Below are positions 9,064-18,185 of a stretch of DNA of 64,000 nucleotides, one piece after another (the stretch's first letter is position 1; each line of letters opens with the position of its first letter). The notes below the pieces were generated by a model. The model saw only the letters and a program-made list of their open reading frames with translations. It was not told the DNA's origin and did no database searches. A program made the translations under genes and the position numbers. Source of the stretch: Chryseobacterium lacus (GTDB lineage Bacteria > Bacteroidota > Bacteroidia > Flavobacteriales > Weeksellaceae); contig NZ_QPIE01000003.1 in the NCBI RefSeq assembly GCF_003336205.1, positions 186,001 through 250,000 on the forward strand. Direction: 5' to 3'.

Positions 9064-9699
9064 TTATTCTGCAGCAGCTTGCTCAGTTGCAGGAACTTCG
9101 CCTTCTGCAGTTGTTTCTTCTTCATCCTCATCATTCACAGCACCACCTTTCAGAGCAGTTCTGGACATTCTCACAGCAACTATAACTGCATTGTCAGGAT
9201 GCATGAATGTATAGTTTTCGTTTTTGATATCGCCGATGTACAGCTTATTTCCTATTTTGAGAGGAGTAACATCCACAACGATCTCATCCGGTAAGTTAGC
9301 AGGAATCGCTTTCAGCTTCAGTTTTCTGAAGGTTTGACGCAACACACCACCCGCAACAACACCTTTTGCACGTCCTGTAATACGAACAGGAACGTCTATA
9401 ACTACCGGCTTGTCTTCAGATAATTGATAGAAGTCTGCATGAAGAATTTGATCGGTAATCGGATGAAACTGAATGTCCTGAAGTACTGCCGGAATCGTTT
9501 CTCCGTCAATAACCAGTTCTACCGTGTGTGCTTCAGGGGTATATACCAGATTTTTGAATGCCTTCTCTTCTGCAGAGAAATTCAAAGGTCCATTACCTCC
9601 GTAAACAACACAAGGAACTAATTCAGCATCACGTAAAGCTTTTGTAGACTTTTTGCCCACGCTTTCTCTTTTTGCACCTTGAATTGTAATAGATTTCAT
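9064..9699 (-). CDS. rplY: 50S ribosomal protein L25 (general stress protein Ctc form)
   Basis: bL25 binds 5S rRNA in the large ribosomal subunit. The 211-residue product is the long Ctc type: an N-terminal 5S-binding domain ([23 protein letters not shown]) and a C-terminal TL5-like domain with [19 protein letters not shown]. The tail is acidic ([12 protein letters not shown]), as in Bacteroidota homologues. It is separated from prs by a terminator and has its own -7 box, although gene order prs-rplY is a common pairing. Confidence 0.96.
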   Translation of the reverse strand: MKSITIQGAKRESVGKKSTKALRDAELVPCVVYGGNGPLNFSAEEKAFKNLVYTPEAHTVELVIDGETIPAVLQDIQFHPITDQILHADFYQLSEDKPVVIDVPVRITGRAKGVVAGGVLRQTFRKLKLKAIPANLPDEIVVDVTPLKIGNKLYIGDIKNENYTFMHPDNAVIVAVRMSRTALKGGAVNDEDEEETTAEGEVPATEQAAAE

Positions 9700-9729
9700 T
9701 AGATAAAATGTTTGATTTTTTTAAGGTTG

Positions 9730-9737
9730 CAAAGATA
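9730..9737 (-). promoter_or_regulatory. Putative -7 box (TATCTTTG) of rplY
   Basis: The minus-strand TATCTTTG lies about 30 bases before the rplY ATG and just downstream of the prs terminator. Confidence 0.5.
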
Positions 9738-9751
9738 ATAATATTTGCGAC

Positions 9752-9783
9752 AAAAAAAAACCTACTTTTTTATGAAGAAGGTT
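9752..9783 (-). terminator. Rho-independent terminator of prs
   Basis: The arms at 9759-9767 and 9775-9783 pair over nine positions with one mismatch. On the minus strand the hairpin is followed by a run of nine T. It begins a few bases after the prs stop. Confidence 0.7.
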
Positions 9784-9791
9784 CGTTATTT

Positions 9792-10730
9792 TTAAATTAT
9801 AAATTTATCGCTGATGGATTTGTGTTCGTGTACCATTTTCATTACATCGGCAAAAAGGGATGCACAGGAGAGCACTTTAATTTTTGATGAAAGTTCTGTT
9901 TTTACAGGAATAGTATCAGTAACAATAACTTCAGAAAGTGCTGAATTTTCAATGTTTTCATACGCTTTCCCCGAAAGTACAGGATGTGTGGCCATTGCCC
10001 TGACGGATTTTGCGCCGTTTTTCATCAGTATTTCCGCAGCTTTACATAGGGTTCCTGCAGTATCAATCATATCATCAATAAGAATAACATTGCGGCCGGT
10101 TACATCTCCAATCAGGAGCATTTCTTCCACAACATTGGCTTTTTTTCTTTCTTTATAGGCGATTACCACCTCGGCTCCCAGATACCCTGCATAATTTTTT
10201 GCCCTTTTGGCACCTCCCATATCCGGAGATGCAATGGTGAGATTATCCAGATTTAAAGAATGAATATAATCCACAAAAATAGTAGAAGCGTAAAGATGAT
10301 CCACTGGAATCTCGAAGAAACCCTGAATTTGGTCGGCGTGTAGATCCATCGTCATGATTCGTGTTGCACCGGCAGCTGTAAGAAGATTGGCCACCAGTTT
10401 TGCTCCAATTGGTGCGCGAGGTTTGTCCTTTCTGTCCTGTCTGGCAAGCCCGTAATAAGGAAGTACCACCGTGATGCTTTTTGCAGAAGCCCGTTTTGCA
10501 GCATCAATCATGAGAAGGAGTTCCAAAAGATTGTCTGCCGGAGGAAAAGTGGAGCCGATCAGGAAAACGCGCCCTCCACGCACAGACTCATCCAATACGG
10601 GTTCGAATTCGCCGTCACTGAATTCCTGAAAGTTTATTTTCCCCATTTCCTGCCCATAATGCTTAGCAATTTTATCGGCAAGATCTTTACTCGTTCGTGT
10701 AGAAAACAGATAACTTAACTGTTCAGCCAT
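9792..10730 (-). CDS. prs: Ribose-phosphate pyrophosphokinase
   Basis: Prs makes PRPP from ribose-5-phosphate and ATP, feeding purine, pyrimidine, histidine and NAD synthesis. The 312-residue product has normal length. It carries the ATP loop YYGLARQDRKDKPRAPIGAKL, the metal/flexible region MTMDLHADQIQGFF, and the PRPP-binding loop VILIDDMIDTAGTL. It has its own promoter box and terminator, so it is probably a single-gene transcript. Confidence 0.97.
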   Translation of the reverse strand: MAEQLSYLFSTRTSKDLADKIAKHYGQEMGKINFQEFSDGEFEPVLDESVRGGRVFLIGSTFPPADNLLELLLMIDAAKRASAKSITVVLPYYGLARQDRKDKPRAPIGAKLVANLLTAAGATRIMTMDLHADQIQGFFEIPVDHLYASTIFVDYIHSLNLDNLTIASPDMGGAKRAKNYAGYLGAEVVIAYKERKKANVVEEMLLIGDVTGRNVILIDDMIDTAGTLCKAAEILMKNGAKSVRAMATHPVLSGKAYENIENSALSEVIVTDTIPVKTELSSKIKVLSCASLFADVMKMVHEHKSISDKFII

Positions 10731-10750
10731 TTTTACTTTTTTATATGATG

Positions 10751-10758
10751 CAAATTTA
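10751..10758 (-). promoter_or_regulatory. Putative -7 box (TAAATTTG) of prs
   Basis: TAAATTTG on the minus strand lies about 20 bases before the prs ATG and directly after the terminator of the preceding gene. Confidence 0.55.
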
Positions 10759-10760
10759 AA

Positions 10761-10793
10761 AAAAATAAAACCACCTGAGGGATTTCAGATGGT
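10761..10793 (-). terminator. Terminator of the FadL/SGNH hydrolase operon
   Basis: The nine-base arms at 10770-10778 and 10785-10793 pair with one G-U on the minus strand, followed by an A/T tail with eight T in a row. It lies 28 bases after the SGNH hydrolase stop. Confidence 0.75.
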
Positions 10794-10820
10794 TTTTAAA
10801 ATTATTAAATTAATCGGCCG

Positions 10821-12272
10821 TTATGGAAATGCAACTCCGGAATATTTGTTGATGTCCGTGAGTGGTAAATTAGAACCATATTTTGCATTAATTGCTTTAA
10901 TAAATTCGTTAGCAATCAGCCCCGCTCCTCTTCCGGTAAGATGTACTCCGTCCAGAGAAAAGGTTCCTCCGGTAACGAACTCTGCAGTGTATTTCACATT
11001 ATTCCAACGTATTCCTGATATTGAGGACAGTTCTACCATTTTTGAATGCGCATCTACAAAAGCGAGGCCTTTAGATTGTGCAATCGTACTTAAAGAAGCG
11101 TTATAAGCAGTGGTAGCTGTGGTTACTTTGTTTGCTTCCATTTCAGTAAGAACATATTGGTCACTTAGAGGAACTGAAGTACCTCCTCCTGCTGATGGGG
11201 TAAGAACGGCAGAAGCAGTGAGCAGAATAAGATCATTCGCAGTGGTTTGACGGTAAGAAGGGATCTGCATTGCGGTAAGATTCGTAAGATCTTTATCTAC
11301 AATCACGGCTCCGTTGGCGATTCCTGTTTCAAATTTTATCAATCTTTTTTGATATTCAGCATCGGTAATCAAAGCAAAAGATTTCGCCTGTGCCAATGCG
11401 TTGTTATATTGTGCGTAGCCTCCATTCAATTGAGTTACCTGAGCGTCGTTCAGTCCGGCAATAGGCATTGCGGGAACTCTTGTAAAAAACGGGATTGAAG
11501 TAACACTGGGAATATTGGCAATAACGCCTTTGGCTCCGTTTGCGGTAAGTGCATTAACATAATTATTGATTACCGAAGCGAATACGGTGGGATCTGTAAT
11601 ATCATTCGAGCCATAAGTTGCCGGATTCATATTTCCTTTTTGGTCTACACCCGCACCTCCACTTGTTGCGTAAGAAAGAATATCATTATTCCCAATCCAT
11701 AAGGAAAAGAATGTGGGGTTTAATTCTAACGCATCAGTTAATACGGAAGAAGTGGTAGGATTTTTAGCAAATCTTATAAAGTAAGGATTTGCGGCATTGG
11801 GCAAATTGGCAGGATTTCCGTAGCCTGCAATTCCAAGGTGGAAAGATTTCGCACCCGGAACTCCCATATTGTGATAAGGTCCGGAACTAAAAATATTGGC
11901 TAAAGTGGTTGCTCCCACTCCTGGCGCAATGGTGAGTTCCATGGTAGAAGTAAGGATTCTCTTATTGGAAAATCCCACCGAGGGAATTCCCCCTAAGTTA
12001 TCGGCCATCAAAGGCTGCCGGAAATCTCCTCCACCTGCGAGTTTCATTTGTGATGCTACAATAGAAGGGTAGGATTCGTTTTGCCCGTCGATATATAATG
12101 CCCCGTCTCTGTATCCGGCTGTAAGTGAGTTTCCTAATGCAACATATCTGCTGAAATCGGCACTGCCGCTGGTTACAGGAATCTGGGTCAGGTCATTTTC
12201 AAAGTCAGTATCGCAACTGTATGAAAACAGCATCAGGGATACCGCGAGGGTGGATATGAATATTTTTTTCAT
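10821..12272 (-). CDS. SGNH/GDSL hydrolase family lipoprotein
   Basis: This is a predicted secreted esterase or lipase of the SGNH fold. A lipoprotein signal peptide ends at Cys20 (LMLFSYSC). Block I is YVALGNSLTAG with Ser49 replacing the usual GDSL context, block III is SLWIGNNDIL, and block V is LDGVHLTGRG with the Asp-His pair. At 483 residues it is longer than simple GDSL enzymes, with a sizeable insertion between blocks III and V. It starts six bases after the FadL-like gene, so the two are one operon. The pairing suggests surface or periplasmic ester cleavage feeding fatty-acid uptake; the substrate is unknown. Confidence 0.88.
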   Translation of the reverse strand: MKKIFISTLAVSLMLFSYSCDTDFENDLTQIPVTSGSADFSRYVALGNSLTAGYRDGALYIDGQNESYPSIVASQMKLAGGGDFRQPLMADNLGGIPSVGFSNKRILTSTMELTIAPGVGATTLANIFSSGPYHNMGVPGAKSFHLGIAGYGNPANLPNAANPYFIRFAKNPTTSSVLTDALELNPTFFSLWIGNNDILSYATSGGAGVDQKGNMNPATYGSNDITDPTVFASVINNYVNALTANGAKGVIANIPSVTSIPFFTRVPAMPIAGLNDAQVTQLNGGYAQYNNALAQAKSFALITDAEYQKRLIKFETGIANGAVIVDKDLTNLTAMQIPSYRQTTANDLILLTASAVLTPSAGGGTSVPLSDQYVLTEMEANKVTTATTAYNASLSTIAQSKGLAFVDAHSKMVELSSISGIRWNNVKYTAEFVTGGTFSLDGVHLTGRGAGLIANEFIKAINAKYGSNLPLTDINKYSGVAFP

Positions 12273-12278
12273 GCTTTT

Positions 12279-13511
12279 TTAATTTAAATTATAATTAACT
12301 CCTAAACCAAAATAATAAGTTCTGGCTTTCGCCTGTCCGGCAAAATGAATATTTTGATTGTTAAAGGTCCGGCTTTTTGGGAAAGATACGGCAGCCGCTA
12401 AATCTACACCCAGGTTTCCGAAATTCAGTCCAATACCACCCGTTGCTACATTCGCGTCGAAAGAAGGAGTTTCCGGAATAAAATTGTTGTCTTCGTAAGG
12501 TGATTCATCATAGTACCAACCCAGTCTTCCTGCGATCATCGAATTGAATTTATACTCCGTTCCCAGTCTGTAAGTTCGGGTATTGTGGAAGTTTTTAGGA
12601 TTTACCAAAACCGTAGGATCTGTTTGGTTGCCGGCCGGTGCGTTTTCAAAATCCAGAGTCAGTTTTTCATACTTTTCCCAGCCCGTATAGTTCATTTCGG
12701 CCGAAATTTTCCAATTTGGAGTTACTTTATAGGTAGCGCCCAAAGTATATTCTTCGGCTAAAGGAAGAGTAGCAGTAAATTTGTCTTGTCCGTTAGCATT
12801 CAGGCCTAATAGAGGATAAATTGCCTGACTTACATTGAAAGTGGCTGTCCCGTTTTCCGCTTTCATATTCACAGGAGAGCGATACGCGATACTCAGATCC
12901 AGATTATCTTCCGGCCGGAAATAGAATCCCATCCCGAATCCATGTCCTGTCGCTTTTTCGTCTTTAATATTAAGTGTTCCGCTGAATCCTGTCACCGCTT
13001 TGTCCCAATCTACAGAGCCTGTAGCATAAATGTAACTTACGCCTACAGAAGCCCAAGGCGCAAGCTTTACAGAAACCATAGGCTGAAAATACATAGATTT
13101 CAACGACATTTTCTGTACAATTTCTCTTCCAGCCCAATCTTCAGGCCATTGAATAGTACTTCCGAAAGGTGTAGTGAAACTGAAACCTACAGAAACATTG
13201 TCCAATACTTTATATGCAACCGCAGCATACAGAGGAGTCCCGATGGGATTATCAGTCTCATATGTCTGTCGAGTATCAAAGTTTTGGTAAGTAACAGAAG
13301 AGATGGCACCAAAACCACCTGCTGCAACACTTAATTTTGATGGGATAAATGAAATCCCTGCCGGATTGAAGAACGCTATACTTGCGTCTTCAGCATGTGC
13401 ACTCGTGTGAGCCATAGCCAGTTGTTTCACGCCTTGTAGCGAAACTCTGAAACCGCCGGCGTAGGTGCAAACACCTGCTAATAACGCTGTGGAAATTAAA
13501 ATTCTTTTCAT
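12279..13511 (-). CDS. OmpP1/FadL family outer-membrane transporter
   Basis: FadL-family barrels carry hydrophobic molecules such as long-chain fatty acids across the outer membrane. The 410-residue product has a signal peptide ending near residue 18 (LAGVCTYAGG) and the diagnostic FadL N-terminal hatch region with FNPAGISF. The remainder is beta-rich with alternating aromatic strands, ending in an aromatic/hydrophobic strand (TYYFGLGVNYNLN). It is the first gene of a two-gene operon with the SGNH hydrolase. The true substrate cannot be told from sequence. Confidence 0.92.
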   Translation of the reverse strand: MKRILISTALLAGVCTYAGGFRVSLQGVKQLAMAHTSAHAEDASIAFFNPAGISFIPSKLSVAAGGFGAISSVTYQNFDTRQTYETDNPIGTPLYAAVAYKVLDNVSVGFSFTTPFGSTIQWPEDWAGREIVQKMSLKSMYFQPMVSVKLAPWASVGVSYIYATGSVDWDKAVTGFSGTLNIKDEKATGHGFGMGFYFRPEDNLDLSIAYRSPVNMKAENGTATFNVSQAIYPLLGLNANGQDKFTATLPLAEEYTLGATYKVTPNWKISAEMNYTGWEKYEKLTLDFENAPAGNQTDPTVLVNPKNFHNTRTYRLGTEYKFNSMIAGRLGWYYDESPYEDNNFIPETPSFDANVATGGIGLNFGNLGVDLAAAVSFPKSRTFNNQNIHFAGQAKARTYYFGLGVNYNLN

Positions 13512-13528
13512 AAACTAGATTTAGTATT

Positions 13529-13536
13529 CAAATATA
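13529..13536 (-). promoter_or_regulatory. Putative -7 box (TATATTTG) of the FadL operon
   Basis: TATATTTG on the minus strand lies about 18 bases before the FadL-like ATG. Confidence 0.5.
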
Positions 13537-13684
13537 AAATATATTTACACACCATGTTAATTTTTCTTAATATTTTTGATGAATAACAATATTTTAATTA
13601 TGCTGAAAATAATACAAAGCCATAAGTTGTGCGTTTCAAACCGAATCAATACATGATCTTTCTGCAAGAGAAATAAAATTATTC

Positions 13685-13692
13685 TAAATTTG
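13685..13692 (+). promoter_or_regulatory. Putative -7 box (TAAATTTG) of ricT-gldH-PBP1A
   Basis: TAAATTTG lies 29 bases before the ricT ATG. The 210-base divergent region holds both this box and that of the FadL operon. Confidence 0.55.
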
Positions 13693-13721
13693 CAGATTAA
13701 CAAATATAAAACAATAGAAAT

Positions 13722-15017
13722 ATGAGTTGCGGATGCAAAACATCCGGAGATTCTGCTCATAACTGCGGCACGAAATCCGCAAACGGTTGCGAAAATGTAG
13801 ATACCTGTGGTAATAGCTATAAATTAAGTGTTTTTGACTGGCTTTCCAACGTTCAGAATCCTTCTTCACAAAAATGTGATTTTGTAGAAGTGAGATTTAA
13901 GAATGACCGGAAGTGCTTTTTTAAGAATGTACATAGTTTGCCACTGCACATTGGAAGCATCGTAACAGTAGAATCAAATTCCGGACACGATGTAGGAGTC
14001 GTAAGCCTTACCGGCGAACTGGTAAGAATCCAAATGAAAAAGAAACATTTTCCCGAGGAGAGCGTTTTAAAAATATACAGATTGGCCAATCAGAGAGATA
14101 TCGAAGTTTGGCAGGAAGCAAGAAAAAAAGAAGATTCCGTAAAAATAGAAGCCCGAAGAATTGCGCAGAATCTTTCGCTACAGATGAAAATAACAGATGT
14201 AGAATATCAGGGTGATGCCGGGAAAGTAACTTTCTATTATACAGCGGAAAACAGAATAGATTTCCGCCAGTTGATTAAAGATCTAGCGGGAACCTTCCGG
14301 ACTAAAATTGATATGAAACAAATCGGTTTCCGACAGGAAGCAGCTAAAATCGGCGGGATAGGTTCCTGCGGACGCGAACTTTGCTGCTCCACCTGGCTTA
14401 CGGATTTCCGTTCGGTAAATACCAATGCAGCACGTTATCAGCAATTGAGTATTAATCCACAAAAACTGGCCGGACAATGCGGGAAACTTAAGTGCTGTCT
14501 GAATTATGAACTCGACAGTTATTTGGATGCGCTACATGATTTTCCTTCCACTTCTACCATGTTGGATACTGAAAAAGGCAGAGCTTTCTGCATTAAAATC
14601 GATGTATTCAAAAAGAAAATGTGGTTTGCTTATGTAGACAGTTCCATGGCGTGGTACGATCTGGATATCATGGATGTGAAAAAAATGATCTCACTGAATA
14701 AAAGAGGAGAGAAAGCCAAGCCTTTAGAGGAATTAAGGCTCGCTCATCCGGAATCTTTATCTAAAAACACAGACTTGATTCAGGAAAGCAGTGTAGATCG
14801 CTTTGAAAGAAAAAACCGGGGCAAAAGTAAAAACCGGAAACCGGAGCAGAAGAAACCTCAGGAAAATAGAAATAATTCCACAGAAAAACCGTTTCGTGGA
14901 AATAAAAAGCCCAATAACAGAACAGAAAAACCAATCGCAAAAGAAGGTGCAGCACAACCAGTCCATAAGAAGAAATTCAAGAAAAAACCCTCACCGAAAC
15001 GGGATGATAATGCATAG
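13722..15017 (+). CDS. ricT: PSP1-domain protein, RicT/YaaT family
   Basis: RicT (YaaT) is the core of a Fe-S-binding complex that in Bacillus controls RNA processing; the role in Bacteroidota is unknown. The 431-residue product has the PSP1 core (about residues 45-310) with the family cysteines GSCGRELCCSTWL and GQCGKLKCCLNYE. Two features are added. The N-terminus is Cys-rich, with six Cys within the first 29 residues. The C-terminal tail of about 100 residues is strongly basic (K/R/N/P-rich), suggesting nucleic-acid contact or disorder. gldH starts inside the last eight bases, so the genes are coupled. No ricA or ricF homologue is present here. Confidence 0.88.
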   Translation: MSCGCKTSGDSAHNCGTKSANGCENVDTCGNSYKLSVFDWLSNVQNPSSQKCDFVEVRFKNDRKCFFKNVHSLPLHIGSIVTVESNSGHDVGVVSLTGELVRIQMKKKHFPEESVLKIYRLANQRDIEVWQEARKKEDSVKIEARRIAQNLSLQMKITDVEYQGDAGKVTFYYTAENRIDFRQLIKDLAGTFRTKIDMKQIGFRQEAAKIGGIGSCGRELCCSTWLTDFRSVNTNAARYQQLSINPQKLAGQCGKLKCCLNYELDSYLDALHDFPSTSTMLDTEKGRAFCIKIDVFKKKMWFAYVDSSMAWYDLDIMDVKKMISLNKRGEKAKPLEELRLAHPESLSKNTDLIQESSVDRFERKNRGKSKNRKPEQKKPQENRNNSTEKPFRGNKKPNNRTEKPIAKEGAAQPVHKKKFKKKPSPKRDDNA

Positions 15018-15474
15018 ATTATTGCTTTTGTTTGGAGTCTCACTGTCCGTGGCCAGCTGTATTCCCTCTTCCGGAGAAGTGCAGATGAAGCCTTTGAACG
15101 GAAATTGGAATAAGAAAGCGGAACAGGTCTTCGATATTGATATTCAAGACGCGCAGAATCCTAAAAATCTTATATTTGTCGTAAGGAACAATAACAGTTA
15201 TCCTTACAGCAATATCAGGCTCATCGTCAATTTTGAGGATGTTAAAAACAAGAAAAAAGAGACCGATACACTGAATTATATTCTCGCAAAACCTAATGGC
15301 GAATGGATTGGAACCGGTTTTGGGGAAACAAAAGAAACACTGTTCCAGTATAGAATGAATTATAAATTCCCGCAGAACGGAGCCTATAAAATAGGGATGA
15401 TACAAGCCATGCGACACGATACGCTTCGCGGAATTGAAGATATTGGAATAAGAGTAGAACCCGTAAAACCATAA
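15010..15474 (+). CDS. gldH: Gliding motility lipoprotein GldH
   Basis: GldH is a lipoprotein needed for gliding in Flavobacterium and found with type IX secretion components. The 154-residue product begins MHRLLLLFGVSLSVASC, a lipoprotein signal with a lipobox Cys. It continues with a beta-rich domain including NNNSYPYSNIRLIVNFED and NGAYKIGMIQAMR, which matches the family. The start chosen is the ATG at 15010; the ATG at 15004 would add two residues. It overlaps ricT by eight bases and ends eight bases before the PBP1A gene. Confidence 0.9.
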   Translation: MHRLLLLFGVSLSVASCIPSSGEVQMKPLNGNWNKKAEQVFDIDIQDAQNPKNLIFVVRNNNSYPYSNIRLIVNFEDVKNKKKETDTLNYILAKPNGEWIGTGFGETKETLFQYRMNYKFPQNGAYKIGMIQAMRHDTLRGIEDIGIRVEPVKP

Positions 15475-15482
15475 CATTTCTT

Positions 15483-17858
15483 ATGGAAAATAAAAAAAAT
15501 ACAGGAAAAAACACCAATAAAACATTCCCGCTTCCGCCGAAAAAGAAAAGGAATTCTGGCTGGAAGAGATGGGTGCGATTCATTTGGATGGCCCTTATTG
15601 CAGGAATAATCGGCATCGCGGCGATATTCTTCGGTGCTTCACAAGGATTTTTGGGCGAGATGCCCGATGTGAAAGATCTTGAGAACCCTGATATCTATGT
15701 CGCTTCAGAGATTTATTCGGCGGATAATGTTCTATTAGGGAAATTTGAAAAAGAAAAAACACAACCTGTTTATTTCCGGGACTTGCCTCCGCATTTGGTA
15801 TATGCGCTTCAGGCCAAAGAAGACGAACGATTCAAGGAACATTCTGGGATCGACCTGCAGGCTGTCATGCGTGCTGTAGCATTTCGGGGCGAAAGAGGCG
15901 GCGGAAGTACCATCACCCAACAGTTGGCGAAGCTGCTTTTCACAGGGAAAAGATCCAACAACAAAGCGAAAGCCGTTATTCAGAAAATTAAAGAATGGGT
16001 AGTAGCGGTCAGCCTGGAAAAAAGATATACGAAGGAAGAAATCATCGAGAAATACTTCAATAAATTTGATTTTCTTTATAATGCCAACGGTATTGAAATG
16101 GCTTCCAAGATCTATTTCAACAAGACAGCCAAAGAACTTACCCTTCCCGAATCGGCGATGTTTGTAGCCATGCTGGAAGCACCTGTGGGAAACAATCCCA
16201 TGAGAAATCCCGAAAGAGCAAAAAGAAGAAGAGATCTCGTGCTGGATCAGATGCTGAAAACGGGATATATTGATGCAGAGACGCATCAGCAGGCTATTGA
16301 TACGCCAATAAAATTAGACTATCAGCCTGTTAAATCTATTGATGAAGGCTATTCTGCTTATTATAAATTCTATCTCAGAAAAGAAATAGATGGTTACCTG
16401 AAAGAATATGAGAAAAAGACAGGAAAGGAGCTGAACCTTTTCAAAGATGGCCTCAAGATTTATGTAACTTTAGATTCCAAAATGCAGAAGTTTGCCGAGG
16501 AATCTATTAAGGAACACATGACGGAACTTCAGAAAAGCTTCGATAGAGAACAGAGAGGTAGAAAAGATGCGCCTTTTTATTACATTACCCCGAAAGAAAT
16601 CGACAATATTATGATGGCCGCCGTGAAGCGAACCGGCCGCTACAAACAGCTCAAAGCTGCTGGTGTGTCCGAAGATTCTATCATGATCGAGTTCAAAACA
16701 CCTATACAAACTTCGAGGTTTACCTGGAATGGTGAGGAGGAAGTGGAAATGTCGCCCTGGGATTCTATCCGATATCACAAGCACATTGCACAGGCCGGCC
16801 TCATGTCTATGGTTCCGGGAACGGGTGAAATTAAAGCGTGGGTAGGGGGAATCAACTGGCAACACTTCCAGTATGATCATATTAAACAAGGGAAAAGACA
16901 GGTAGGTTCCACATTCAAACCGTTTGTGTATGCCGCAGCCATTATGAATCTGGGCATGACGCCTTGCACCACGGTTTCCAACGCCACTTTCAACGAACGC
17001 GGATATCGCGTTTCAGGAACCGGCGGCACTCCGACATTGAAAAACGCTCTTGCCTATTCAAGGAACCCGGTAGCAGTGCGATTGATGGATATGGTGGGCA
17101 CAGATAAAGTTATTCAATTGGCCCGCGATCTGGGTGTAACTCAGGAAATCCCGAGAGGACAATTGGCCGTAGCATTGGGTTCATCAGATATTACTATTTA
17201 TGAAATGCTGGGTGCGTACAGCACTTTTGCCAACTATGGTAATTATATGAAGCCGGAAATGATCTGGAGAATTGAGGATGCCAACGGGCGCGTCATCAAA
17301 GAAGTGGAAAGCGATATGAAGGAAGTAATGAATGAAAAATATGCCTACACCATGATCGAACTTATGAAAGGCGTCGCAGAATTTGGTACCGCTTCCGGTG
17401 AACTCGGCAGAAGAGGCATCAGTAAAGCAGTGGAAATAGCCGCCAAAACAGGAACCACACAGAACAATTCCGACGGGTGGTTCATAGGAATTACCCCCAA
17501 CCTGGCTACCGGAGTTTGGGTAGGCTGGGAAGATCGTGCCACACACTTCCGAAGTACCGGCGAAGGGCAGGGTGCCAAGATGGCGCTTCCTATCTGGGCG
17601 ATATTTATGAAGAAAGTATGGGCAGATAAATCCCTCGGTATCACGCCTGACGATAAATTCATCAAACCATCCGAATGGACCGATGGTTGCTCCGGGCTTC
17701 ACGGGATGGGCGGCGGATATGGCGACGAAGGAAATCTTCAGACCATCGAGGAACTCAGAACCCCAAGAATTGAAGTTCCCGCAGAAGGCACCGCCCGAAA
17801 GGAAGAAAACGTCAACGAGAAGATCAATAAAGGAGAAGATATTGATTTCAATAAATAA
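15483..17858 (+). CDS. mrcA: Class A penicillin-binding protein 1A
   Basis: This bifunctional peptidoglycan synthase polymerises and cross-links glycan strands. The basic cytoplasmic N-terminus precedes one membrane helix (about residues 32-53). The GT51 transglycosylase domain follows, with KEDERF (Glu113) and GGGSTITQQLAKLLF. The transpeptidase domain has GSTFKPF (Ser476), SRNPVAV as the SxN motif, and KTGTTQNNSDGWF. At 791 residues it is a normal Bacteroidota PBP1A. It closes the ricT-gldH operon and is followed by a strong hairpin terminator. Confidence 0.95.
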   Translation: MENKKNTGKNTNKTFPLPPKKKRNSGWKRWVRFIWMALIAGIIGIAAIFFGASQGFLGEMPDVKDLENPDIYVASEIYSADNVLLGKFEKEKTQPVYFRDLPPHLVYALQAKEDERFKEHSGIDLQAVMRAVAFRGERGGGSTITQQLAKLLFTGKRSNNKAKAVIQKIKEWVVAVSLEKRYTKEEIIEKYFNKFDFLYNANGIEMASKIYFNKTAKELTLPESAMFVAMLEAPVGNNPMRNPERAKRRRDLVLDQMLKTGYIDAETHQQAIDTPIKLDYQPVKSIDEGYSAYYKFYLRKEIDGYLKEYEKKTGKELNLFKDGLKIYVTLDSKMQKFAEESIKEHMTELQKSFDREQRGRKDAPFYYITPKEIDNIMMAAVKRTGRYKQLKAAGVSEDSIMIEFKTPIQTSRFTWNGEEEVEMSPWDSIRYHKHIAQAGLMSMVPGTGEIKAWVGGINWQHFQYDHIKQGKRQVGSTFKPFVYAAAIMNLGMTPCTTVSNATFNERGYRVSGTGGTPTLKNALAYSRNPVAVRLMDMVGTDKVIQLARDLGVTQEIPRGQLAVALGSSDITIYEMLGAYSTFANYGNYMKPEMIWRIEDANGRVIKEVESDMKEVMNEKYAYTMIELMKGVAEFGTASGELGRRGISKAVEIAAKTGTTQNNSDGWFIGITPNLATGVWVGWEDRATHFRSTGEGQGAKMALPIWAIFMKKVWADKSLGITPDDKFIKPSEWTDGCSGLHGMGGGYGDEGNLQTIEELRTPRIEVPAEGTARKEENVNEKINKGEDIDFNK

Positions 17859-17860
17859 GA

Positions 17861-17895
17861 AAAGAGGCTGCCCAATGAAGGCAGCCTCTTTAGTT
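17861..17895 (+). terminator. Strong hairpin terminator after PBP1A
   Basis: A perfect 12-base inverted repeat (17861-17872 and 17880-17891) with a 7-base loop follows the PBP1A stop within a few bases. Its arms begin with AAA and end with TTT, so it could act on both strands. Confidence 0.85.
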
Positions 17896-18179
17896 TAGGA
17901 CGATTTCCGTCTGTAAGAAGCCAGTTTCAGGGCGTCTTTAATCATCTTTCCGGGCCGGAAGATGGTGCGAATGGCCTTGATGCTGGATGCGGTCACAGCT
18001 TCAGGAGTGTCCATTCCTTCGCTGGAACCGCCCGCCTGAACGGTGAAATATTCGCCGACGTATACAATTTTTCCTTCTGCGATGTCTTCAGCAATCTTCG
18101 TGAAAGTACTCTCCAGCACCGCCAGAATGTCGGCCTTGGAAACGGTAGAAACTGATGCAGCGTGCTTCGCAAGATCATC
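17895..18179 (-). pseudogene. 5'-truncated HU-like DNA-binding protein remnant
   Basis: The minus-strand frame reads DDLAKHAASVSTVSKADI, then an HU-like helical part (VLESTFTKIAEDIAEGK), VGEYFTVQAGGSSEG, TASSIKAIRTIFRPGK and a basic end. This matches the long HU-related proteins of Bacteroidota from their middle to their C-terminus. The frame is closed by TAA at 18180-18182, just before this segment, so the N-terminal part of about 30-40 residues is missing. A GTG at 18117-18119 could start a 74-residue fragment, but it would lack the first helices. The break lies beside a tandem repeat. I read it as a deletion remnant, not a working gene. Confidence 0.7.
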
Positions 18180-18185
18180 TTACTG

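Noticed and set aside
14803-15474. A longer reading of gldH opening inside ricT
   Set aside because: The extra 69 residues are out-of-frame ricT sequence; the lipoprotein signal starts at the ATG at 15010.
17993-18178. A 61-codon minus-strand ORF in another frame over the HU remnant
   Set aside because: Its residues match nothing, whereas the neighbouring frame reads clearly as HU-like.
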